Below, piece after piece: positions 1 through 5,724 of a stretch of 5,724 nt of DNA. Both the position numbers and the translations under genes were made by a program. Location: positions 1 to 5,724 of the forward strand of contig JANXXY010000467.1 of the NCBI GenBank assembly GCA_025350365.1. The letters are read 5' to 3'. Under the pieces are notes generated by a model, which was not told the DNA's origin, did no database searches, and worked only from the letters and a program-made list of their open reading frames with translations. How positions within the stretch are numbered: position 1 is the first letter of the stretch; each line of letters starts with the position of its first letter. The DNA comes from Bacteroidales bacterium (GTDB taxonomy: Bacteria; Bacteroidota; Bacteroidia; Bacteroidales; JAAUTT01).

Positions 1-1410
1 GGAATAACACTATTTACCCTAGCATTGGTATTTGCCTTTCTTTCTCAAAACGAATTGAAAAAAAAATTTTCTGATGCAGCCCTTGTTGAAAATAATCAGA
101 ATGAATCTCAGAAAAGCGGATTGCCAACTAATAGTTTACAAGAAAATGCCGATAATACTTCAGTTGCAGATTCTTCAATTCAAGGTAATATAAAGTTGAC
201 AGATAATCAACAGGAAAGTAAAATAACTAAGGTTGATAGTTCGAAAATATCAATGGATATCGACAGTAAGGATAATTTCCCGACTTTCCGCGGACAAGGT
301 GGTTACGGGATAGCGCGTCAAAAAAATATACCTGTAAAATGGAATGGTAAAACCGGCGAAAATATTCTTTGGAAGATAGCTCTGCCCCTCGGAGGTTTTA
401 ATTCTCCCATACTTTGGGGAAGCAAGTTGTTTTTAACAGGCGCCAGCGCCACAAAACGCGAGGTGTATTGTGTTGATCGGAATTCAGGTAAAATATGGTG
501 GACAACACCTGTTGAAAAAATATCCGGATCGCCCGGTCAAGCTCCTAAAGTTTCCAGCGAAACTGGATTTTCTGCTCCAACCGCGGCAACCGATGGTAAA
601 GCCGTATATGCGGTTTTTGCCAATGGAGATATCGTGGCCATTGACATGAATGGTAAAAAGATATGGAGCCAAAATCTTGGCGACCCGCAAAATCATTACG
701 GTCACTCTTCATCTTTAATGATTTATAAGGATTTGGTGATTGTTCAATACGATCAGCGGAACGCTCCAAAGCTAATGGCTTTGTCCGCTTCAACCGGAAA
801 AACCGTTTGGAGCACATCCCGGAAGGTAAAAATATCGTGGGCTTCACCTATCATAGTGAATACAGGTAAGCGAACCGAAATAATAGTGGCAGCCGAGCCT
901 TATGTTGCGTCTTACAATCCTGCAACAGGCGAAGAACTTTGGAAAATAGACTGCATCTCCGGTGAAGTAGGGCCGTCGGTGGCTTATGCGAATGGAATGG
1001 TATTTTCGGTGAACGATTATTCCAAACTGGCAGCAATAAAAATTGGTGATCAACCACAACTGCTTTGGGAAAGCAGCGATTTTCTTTCGGACGTTCCAAG
1101 CCCGGTGGCTACGGATAAATACCTTATTCTTGTTACTAGTTTCGGAACGGTAGTTTGCTACGACACACAAACAGGGAATAAATATTGGGAAAAGGAATTT
1201 AACAACAGTATCTATTCGTCGCCGGTGATTGCCGAAGGTAAAGTATACGTGCTCGACCGCACCGGACTAATGCATATTTTTAAAGCAGATAAAGAATATG
1301 TATCTCTGGGAGAGCCTGCTTTAGGTGAAAAATCGGTGTGTACTCCTGCTTTTTCAAATGGCAGGATTTACCTGCGCGGTGATAAAAACTTGTATTGTAT
1401 CGGAAAATGA
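1..1410 (+). CDS. PQQ-like beta-propeller repeat protein, membrane-anchored (5' partial)
   Basis: The reading frame is open from the first base. The codons before position 25 (GITLFTLA) continue into LVFAFLSQ, which makes a hydrophobic membrane segment followed by a basic stretch. The gene therefore starts upstream of the window, and the TTG at 25 is not a credible start. After the membrane segment comes a linker of about 75 residues rich in N, Q, S, D and K (to about 270). The propeller then opens with FPTFRG (277-294), as in BamB/PQQ-like quinoprotein-fold proteins. Blade repeats are visible as recurring G-x-x-x-W endings: GKIWWT, GKKIWSQ, GKTVWST, GEELWKI and GNKYWEKE. No dehydrogenase active-site motif or haem-binding CxxCH motif is visible, so I infer a periplasmic scaffold or sensor role, not an enzyme. 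Its stop overlaps the next start as ATGA, so it belongs to the redox operon. Family call is firm; function unknown. Confidence 0.88.
   Translation, partial: GITLFTLALVFAFLSQNELKKKFSDAALVENNQNESQKSGLPTNSLQENADNTSVADSSIQGNIKLTDNQQESKITKVDSSKISMDIDSKDNFPTFRGQGGYGIARQKNIPVKWNGKTGENILWKIALPLGGFNSPILWGSKLFLTGASATKREVYCVDRNSGKIWWTTPVEKISGSPGQAPKVSSETGFSAPTAATDGKAVYAVFANGDIVAIDMNGKKIWSQNLGDPQNHYGHSSSLMIYKDLVIVQYDQRNAPKLMALSASTGKTVWSTSRKVKISWASPIIVNTGKRTEIIVAAEPYVASYNPATGEELWKIDCISGEVGPSVAYANGMVFSVNDYSKLAAIKIGDQPQLLWESSDFLSDVPSPVATDKYLILVTSFGTVVCYDTQTGNKYWEKEFNNSIYSSPVIAEGKVYVLDRTGLMHIFKADKEYVSLGEPALGEKSVCTPAFSNGRIYLRGDKNLYCIGK
1407..1410 (+). promoter_or_regulatory. ATGA stop/start overlap (translational coupling)
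   Basis: The TGA stop of the propeller gene (1408-1410) overlaps the ATG of the flavoprotein gene (1407-1409). No clear Shine-Dalgarno sequence precedes it, so terminating ribosomes probably re-initiate here. This favours ATG 1407 over the in-frame TTG at 1395, which lies inside the propeller gene and would add four residues of no recognised meaning. Confidence 0.75.
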
Positions 1411-3755
1411 GCAACGCAATAACAGATAAAGTCGATCATATCGTTCAGGGGATAGGTAAGTCATCCGATAAGGTGATTCCTATTCTTCAGGCTATTCAGG
1501 ATGAATTCAATTACCTTCCTGAAGAGGCCATGAAGCGAGTATGTGAGACAACCGAAATCATCCCATCTTCTATTCACGGTATATCCACGTTTTATTCTCA
1601 ATTTCGCCTCAAACCCGTTGGTAAGCACATTATCAAGGTTTGTGTAGGAACGGCATGTCACGTAAAAGGCGCCGTTCAGGTGTATGATGCATTCCGTCGG
1701 ACATTGAAACTGAAAAACGGTGAAGATACTGATGCTGAAGGTCTTTTTACACTTGAAAAAGTATCGTGTCTGGGATGCTGCACCCTGGCTCCAGTTGTTC
1801 AGGTGGATGACATCACATACGGTCATGTTGGAACTGAAAAAACTCCGGAAATTCTTGATGATTTTCTTTCTGCCAAAAAAAATACCTTATTCCCTGAAAC
1901 AGGTACTATTTCAAAACACAGGGCGTCACAAGGAGAAATACGGATCGGGTTAGGTTCTTGTTGTGTAGCCAGTGGAAGTGCCGAAGTGAAGTATGAACTT
2001 GAAAAAGCTCTGAACCGCAATAAAATCAATGTTTCTGTAAAGCAGGTTGGTTGTGTGGGTATATGCAACCAGGTTCCCATACTGGAAATTCATAAACCGG
2101 GCGAGCTTCCAACTTTTTATACAAAAATAAAGCCCGACGAAATAAACGAGGTGATAAGGCAGCACTTTAAACCAACAAATTCCATTGACCGGATAAAGAG
2201 TAACGTTTATAATTTCTTTGACAGTATTGCCACTGAGAATCTGCCAAAATCTGTTTCCAGATATGAATCGGACAGACCGGATACTCCTGTTTCGGAGTTT
2301 CTGAAAGGTCAGGTAAGTATTGCCACTGAAAACAGGGGAGTATTGAAACCTACCGATATTAACGAGTACAAACGTCAGGGCGGATTTACCGCCTTAAATA
2401 AGTGTTTGAAGGAAATGTCTCCTGACGAAATTATTGATCTGATTAAAAAAAGTGGATTACGGGGCAGAGGCGGAGCCGGTTTTCCATCGCACATCAAATG
2501 GCAGTTAGTACGAAATGTATCGTCCGATAAAAAATATGTGATATGTAATGGAGATGAAGGCGATCCAGGCGCTTTTATGGATCGGATGTTGCTCGAATCT
2601 TACCCTTTCCGGATTATAGAAGGATTAATCATCGCCGCCTATGCAGTTGGAGCCGGAGAAGGCATTTTCTATATCCGTGCCGAATATCCTTTGGCAGTGA
2701 AACGTATCAGCGAAGCAATTAAAATTTGTGAAAAAGAAGGATTATTAGGAACTAATATTGTAGATACATCTTTTTCATTTAATTTACAGATATTTGCCGG
2801 GGCAGGCGCTTTTGTTTGTGGTGAAGAAACTGCTCTCATCCAGTCTATTGAAGGTAATAGAGGGTATCCTGTGATGCGACCGCCTTATCCTGCCGAAAGT
2901 GGTTTATGGGGTAAACCAACGCTAATCAATAATGTAGAGACACTTTCACTGGTTTCGTGGATTATTCGCAAAGGCGCCGATGCATTTAATTCAATTGGTA
3001 CCGAAAACAGCAAGGGAACCAAAGTATTTGCCCTTGCGGGAAAAGTGAAAAGGGGAGGACTTATCGAAGTTCCAATGGGAATCACCATTCGTAAGATTGT
3101 AGAAGAAATTGGCGGAGGCATTCCCGATGGCAAAAAATTCAAAGCTATCCAAATTGGAGGTCCATCAGGAGGCTGTATCCCTGCTTCCATGGCCGATATT
3201 TCCATTGACTACGCTTCGCTTACAAAGGCAGGAGCCATGATGGGGTCCGGTGGTTTAATCGTGCTCGACGAAACCGATTGTATGGTGGACATAGCTCGTT
3301 ATTTTTTGTCATTCACTCAAAATCAGTCGTGTGGAAGATGCACATTTTGTCGTGTCGGGACTACCCGAATGCTTGAAATTATGAATAAAATTTGCAGCGG
3401 AAAAGGGATATTGGAGGACATGGCCGCACTTGAAAAATTGGCCGCATCAACCAAAAAAGGCAGTATGTGCGGGCTTGGAAAGTCGGCGCCTAATCCTATC
3501 CTGTCCACCTTAACCTATTTCAGGGACGAATACCTTGCTCACATTGATGGACATTGTGCTACCGGAAAATGCAAGGACATGGTAAAGTATGAAATTACGT
3601 CCGATTGCATTGGTTGTACCAAATGTGCCCAACGCTGTCCCTCCCAAGCCATTGAGGCACGACCATATGAGTTGCATTTTGTCGATCACGAAAAATGTAT
3701 AAAATGCGATATATGTAAGCAGATTTGTCCTGCAAACGCTGTGATAACAATTTGA
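1407..3755 (+). CDS. NuoE-NuoF (HydC-HydB) fusion: NADH-oxidising iron-sulfur flavoprotein
   Basis: Predicted cytoplasmic NADH-linked diaphorase module of 782 aa, like HydC plus HydB of bifurcating hydrogenases or NuoE plus NuoF of complex I. Residues 1-155 are a NuoE-type thioredoxin-fold [2Fe-2S] domain with ligands C79, C84, C121 and C125. Residues 177-253 are a second thioredoxin-fold ferredoxin domain with C185, C186, C216 and C220; the first of these is displaced (see findings). Residues 300-710 are the NuoF-like core: FMN loop GLRGRGGAGFP (350-360), nucleotide-binding NGDEGDPGAFMDR (381-393), GAGAFVCGEETAL (464-476), an SLBB-like stretch (about 536-620), and an N3-type [4Fe-4S] site with C642, C645, C648 and C688. 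Residues 726-782 form a 2x[4Fe-4S] ferredoxin with two CxxCxxCxxxC motifs, C734-C744 and C764-C774; this tail is typical of HydB/HndC-type proteins and absent from complex I NuoF. HydC and HydB are usually separate, so this is a fusion. The next gene starts one base after the stop. Whether it bifurcates electrons is inferred. Confidence 0.93.
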   Translation: MSNAITDKVDHIVQGIGKSSDKVIPILQAIQDEFNYLPEEAMKRVCETTEIIPSSIHGISTFYSQFRLKPVGKHIIKVCVGTACHVKGAVQVYDAFRRTLKLKNGEDTDAEGLFTLEKVSCLGCCTLAPVVQVDDITYGHVGTEKTPEILDDFLSAKKNTLFPETGTISKHRASQGEIRIGLGSCCVASGSAEVKYELEKALNRNKINVSVKQVGCVGICNQVPILEIHKPGELPTFYTKIKPDEINEVIRQHFKPTNSIDRIKSNVYNFFDSIATENLPKSVSRYESDRPDTPVSEFLKGQVSIATENRGVLKPTDINEYKRQGGFTALNKCLKEMSPDEIIDLIKKSGLRGRGGAGFPSHIKWQLVRNVSSDKKYVICNGDEGDPGAFMDRMLLESYPFRIIEGLIIAAYAVGAGEGIFYIRAEYPLAVKRISEAIKICEKEGLLGTNIVDTSFSFNLQIFAGAGAFVCGEETALIQSIEGNRGYPVMRPPYPAESGLWGKPTLINNVETLSLVSWIIRKGADAFNSIGTENSKGTKVFALAGKVKRGGLIEVPMGITIRKIVEEIGGGIPDGKKFKAIQIGGPSGGCIPASMADISIDYASLTKAGAMMGSGGLIVLDETDCMVDIARYFLSFTQNQSCGRCTFCRVGTTRMLEIMNKICSGKGILEDMAALEKLAASTKKGSMCGLGKSAPNPILSTLTYFRDEYLAHIDGHCATGKCKDMVKYEITSDCIGCTKCAQRCPSQAIEARPYELHFVDHEKCIKCDICKQICPANAVITI

Positions 3756-3756
3756 T

Positions 3757-5322
3757 ATGATTCATCTTAAAATAGATAATATAGACATCACCATCGCTAA
3801 TGGAACAACCGTTCTGGAGGCAGCAAAAACCGTAGGTATTAAAATTCCTTCCATGTGTTTTAAGGAAGGATTTGAAAATTGTCCGTCCTGCATGGTTTGT
3901 TTGGTTAAGGACAGAAAATCAGGAAATCTGATGTCGTCATGCGCTTTGAAGGTGACGGAAGGTATGGATATTATTAGCAATGAACCTGAAGTAACAGAAG
4001 CAAGAAAGGAAGCTCTTGAGCTTCTTTTGAGCGACCATATTGGCGATTGTGAAGCTCCATGCAGTCTTGCTTGTCCCGCAGGTATGAATATTCCCCTCAT
4101 GAACAGGCTCATTGCATCCGAAAATTTTACCGAATCGTTAAGAGTAGTAAAAGAGGAAATTGCGCTGCCATATATTTTGGGATATATCTGCCCGGCTCCT
4201 TGCGAAAAGGCTTGCCGAAGAAAACAGGTTGACGAGCCGGTATCGGTTTGCATGTTAAAACGGTTTGTGGCTGAGCAAGATGAAACAAATAGTGTACATC
4301 AATTACCCCCAAAAAAAACGGACAGCAATAAAAAGATAGCCATTATCGGTGCAGGACCTGCAGGTCTCGCAAGTGCATTTTACCTGCTTCAGTTTGGTCA
4401 TCATTGTGTACTTTTCGACAAGAATGAAGATGCCGGAGGTGCGCTTCGATATAGCATTCCGGAGGAAGAACTGCCCAGAAGTGTGATCAATGCAGAGATT
4501 GAGCTTATTCGCAGGTATGGCGCTGAATTCAGGTTGAATGCCCTGGTTACTAAAATGGTATTTATGAACGACATAAAACCAGCTTTTGATGCCGTAATTA
4601 TTGCTACAGGCGATATATCATTATCTAACTATTTGACTCAAATTGAGTTCAGTAAAACCGGTATTGTGGTCGGAGATGGAACATTTGTTACTTCCGAACC
4701 GGGCATATTTGCCTGTGGTAGTGCGATACGAGCCCAAAAAATGGCTGTGCGGGCTGTAGCTCAGGGGAAAGCAGCAGCAATTTCTACCGATCGTTATTTA
4801 AGAGGTCTATACCTTGAAAAACCATCGAAAAGATTTAATTCGCGGTTTGACAAACTCCAGGTTTTGGAATATGCCGAATACCTTAAAGAGTCTATTCCTG
4901 ACCGGAGATTATTACCTGAAGGAGGCCACACTAAAGGATTCAGCCCAGTTGAGGCTGTAAAAGAAGCAATGCGCTGTATGCATTGCGATTGCCGGAAACC
5001 GGAAACCTGCAAGCTGCGGCTATACGCAGATGAATACAAAGCTGACCGCAAAAAATATTTAATCGTAGAACGGAAAACATTGACGAAGCATTTTCAGCAT
5101 GACAAGGTAGTGTATGAACCGGAAAAATGCATCAGATGCGGATTATGCGTCGATATCACCATTCAGAGCAAGGAAATTATTGGTCTTAGCTTTGTAGGCC
5201 GTGGGTTCGATGTTCGTATCGATGTTCCTTTCAGTCAATCCATTAAAGAAGGGTTGACGCATGCTGCCAAAAAATGTGTGGAAGCCTGTCCAACAGGAGC
5301 GTTGGCATTTAAAGACAGGTAG
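3757..5322 (+). CDS. Fe-S/FAD oxidoreductase: NuoG/HydA-like N-terminus fused to GltD-like FAD domain
   Basis: A 521-aa cytoplasmic protein, probably the electron-transfer partner of the preceding flavoprotein; only one base separates the two genes. Residues 1-91 are a NuoG/HydA-type [2Fe-2S] ferredoxin with C34, C45, C48 and C62 in C-x10-C-x2-C-x13-C spacing. Residues 92-172 match the Fe-S helical domain of GltD and dihydropyrimidine dehydrogenase, with C98, C102, C106, then ICPAPCEKAC (C145, C149, C153) and C165. FAD binding follows: IIGAGPAG (196-203), acidic D221 ending the second strand, GGALRYSIP (227-235), VIIATG (280-285) and FACGS (318-322). The NAD(P)-binding Rossmann insert expected in GltD between those last two motifs is absent. 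Residues 407-418 hold a CxxCxCxxxxxC cluster. Residues 452-521 resemble a NuoG-like ferredoxin domain with C458, C461, C464, C507 and C511, enough for one [4Fe-4S] cluster and not two. No H-cluster motifs are present, so it is not a hydrogenase. The acceptor is unknown; Sporomusa-type transhydrogenase StnA is the nearest architecture I can name. Confidence 0.9.
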   Translation: MIHLKIDNIDITIANGTTVLEAAKTVGIKIPSMCFKEGFENCPSCMVCLVKDRKSGNLMSSCALKVTEGMDIISNEPEVTEARKEALELLLSDHIGDCEAPCSLACPAGMNIPLMNRLIASENFTESLRVVKEEIALPYILGYICPAPCEKACRRKQVDEPVSVCMLKRFVAEQDETNSVHQLPPKKTDSNKKIAIIGAGPAGLASAFYLLQFGHHCVLFDKNEDAGGALRYSIPEEELPRSVINAEIELIRRYGAEFRLNALVTKMVFMNDIKPAFDAVIIATGDISLSNYLTQIEFSKTGIVVGDGTFVTSEPGIFACGSAIRAQKMAVRAVAQGKAAAISTDRYLRGLYLEKPSKRFNSRFDKLQVLEYAEYLKESIPDRRLLPEGGHTKGFSPVEAVKEAMRCMHCDCRKPETCKLRLYADEYKADRKKYLIVERKTLTKHFQHDKVVYEPEKCIRCGLCVDITIQSKEIIGLSFVGRGFDVRIDVPFSQSIKEGLTHAAKKCVEACPTGALAFKDR

Positions 5323-5351
5323 TGACGTTGCATACAATGTCTTTACTGTCT

Positions 5352-5380
5352 GGAATAACATATTATTTCCTTGATTTTTT
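5352..5380 (+). terminator. Probable weak rho-independent terminator of the redox operon
   Basis: GGAATAA (5352-5358) pairs with TTATTTCC (5363-5370), with one bulged T and a four-base CATA loop. TTGATTTTTT (5371-5380) follows directly. The stem is AT-rich and short, so termination may be leaky. Its position, 30 bases after the FAD-protein stop and before a group of different composition, fits an operon end. Confidence 0.45.
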
Positions 5381-5381
5381 G

Positions 5382-5389
5382 TAATTTTG
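5382..5389 (+). promoter_or_regulatory. Candidate Bacteroidota -7 promoter box (TAATTTTG)
   Basis: TAATTTTG matches the TAnnTTTG -7 consensus of the primary sigma factor in Bacteroides-type bacteria. No good TTTG -33 element is visible at the proper distance upstream. Transcription would begin within a few bases of the ATG at 5398, giving a very short leader. In AT-rich DNA such a match can occur by chance. Confidence 0.3.
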
Positions 5390-5397
5390 AACGAAAA

Positions 5398-5648
5398 ATG
5401 CCGACAATTTTACTTATAGCTGGTTGGAGACTTATTTCTGGGCAAATGAAAGCAATGAACAAATCCATATCCATGCTGAAAAAGGTGATATGGAATGCAA
5501 ATTTTGGCTTGATATTGAAAATTTTGAAATAATATCTGCATTGGAATACCATTTAACTTCTCAAGCAAGACGTGAAATTAAAAAAATAATTTATGAACAC
5601 TTTGATTATATTGTATCTGAGTGGAACAAATTCTTTACAAAGAAATGA
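5398..5648 (+). pseudogene. DUF4160-like gene interrupted by a one-base frameshift
   Basis: From ATG 5398 the frame reads MPTILLIAGWR, which is the usual DUF4160 opening as I recall the family. It then leaves the family pattern and would end after a further run of unrelated residues. The family sequence resumes in another frame from about 5433: YFWANESNEQIHIH, then GDMECKFWLD, then REIKKIIYEHFDYIV, ending at TGA 5646-5648. Restoring one T in CTTATTT (5431-5437) would give GWRLYFWANE and a normal small protein of about 84 aa. The intact downstream part could only be translated alone from TTG 5424, without the conserved N-terminus. The biochemical function of the family is not established; it is commonly found beside DUF2442. 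This could be a real mutation or a sequencing error. Base composition is much more AT-rich than in the operon upstream. Confidence 0.75.
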
Positions 5649-5724
5649 TTATGGAACAAATATATAAAATATCAGATTTGAGATTTGAAAATGATTATTT
5701 GATATTAACTATAAATAACCAAAT
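5645..5724 (+). CDS. DUF2442-like protein, N-terminal fragment (3' partial)
   Basis: ATG 5645 overlaps the stop of the DUF4160-like gene as ATGA (5645-5648). A second in-frame ATG lies at 5651. The frame stays open to the end of the window and reads MIMEQIYKISDLRF, then ENDYLILTINNQ. The short alternating strand pattern and the position directly after DUF4160 match DUF2442 proteins, which are small and of unestablished function. Only about 26 residues are visible, so the assignment rests largely on context. The overlap suggests co-translation with the upstream gene, which its frameshift would disturb. Confidence 0.55.
   Translation, partial: MIMEQIYKISDLRFENDYLILTINNQ

Noticed and set aside
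1395..1406. TTG start four codons before the flavoprotein ATG
   Set aside because: It lies inside the propeller gene, and the ATG at 1407 gives the standard ATGA overlap and a normal NuoE-like N-terminus.
2223..2329. 14-base direct repeat AGTATTGCCACTGA, 93 bases apart, encoding SIATEN twice
   Set aside because: It lies in the linker of the flavoprotein, the rest of the 31-residue units is not similar, and there are only two copies; probably coincidence or a decayed duplication.
3762..4253. Reverse-strand open frame of 163 codons
   Set aside because: It is fully antisense to the well-supported FAD protein and shows no recognisable domain; a shadow frame.
3757..5322. Possible [FeFe]-hydrogenase HydA, because of the NuoG/HydA-like N-terminus
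   Set aside because: None of the three H-cluster cysteine motifs is present, and the middle of the protein is clearly a GltD-like FAD fold.
5310..5345. Inverted repeat TAAAGACA / TGTCTTTA around the FAD-protein stop
   Set aside because: The arms are 8 bp with a 20-base loop and no T-run follows; the hairpin at 5352-5370 is a better terminator candidate.
5143..5552. Two reverse-strand open frames of about 70 codons across the 3' end and intergenic gap
   Set aside because: They overlap conserved plus-strand coding sequence and have no family features.
1..5724. CRISPR arrays, tRNA or rRNA genes, insertion sequences
   Set aside because: No regularly spaced repeats, cloverleaf-like segments, transposase motifs or terminal inverted repeats were seen; the DNA is almost entirely protein-coding.

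Overview
The window looks like a moderately AT-rich genome of the phylum Bacteroidota. Genes are tightly packed, no start is preceded by a convincing Shine-Dalgarno sequence, a TAnnTTTG-type -7 box lies before the last gene group, and the last two genes resemble the small DUF4160 and DUF2442 families. No ribosomal or phylogenetic marker is present, so this assignment is an inference.

Positions 1-5322 read as one co-directional operon on the plus strand. First comes the 3' part of a membrane-anchored PQQ-like beta-propeller protein; its true start lies upstream of the window. Its stop overlaps the start of a large iron-sulfur flavoprotein by ATGA (1407-1410). That flavoprotein (782 aa) fuses a NuoE/HydC-like thioredoxin-fold ferredoxin domain, a second thioredoxin-fold domain, a NuoF/HydB-like FMN and NADH module, and a C-terminal 2x[4Fe-4S] ferredoxin. 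One base after its stop begins a 521-aa iron-sulfur and FAD protein. This starts with a NuoG/HydA-like [2Fe-2S] domain, continues with the GltD/NfnB-like Fe-S and FAD fold, and ends with a reduced NuoG-like ferredoxin domain.

Together the second and third genes have the layout of a HydBC-type electron-bifurcating core plus an adaptor subunit. The adaptor occupies the place that the [FeFe]-hydrogenase subunit HydA has in HydABC, but it carries a GltD-like FAD domain and no H-cluster motifs. The closest described architecture I can name is the Sporomusa-type transhydrogenase (Stn). Here, however, the second Rossmann domain that should bind NADP(H) is missing, so the acceptor or donor on that side is unknown. 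This is the most interesting signal in the window.

A short AT-rich hairpin followed by a T-run (5352-5380) probably ends the operon. After it, base composition drops sharply: 5461-5640 has 49 G+C in 180 bases, about 27%. A DUF4160-like gene (5398-5648) follows, broken by an apparent one-base deletion near 5431-5434. A DUF2442-like gene overlaps its stop by ATGA and runs off the end of the window. This pair looks like a separate, possibly acquired accessory unit.
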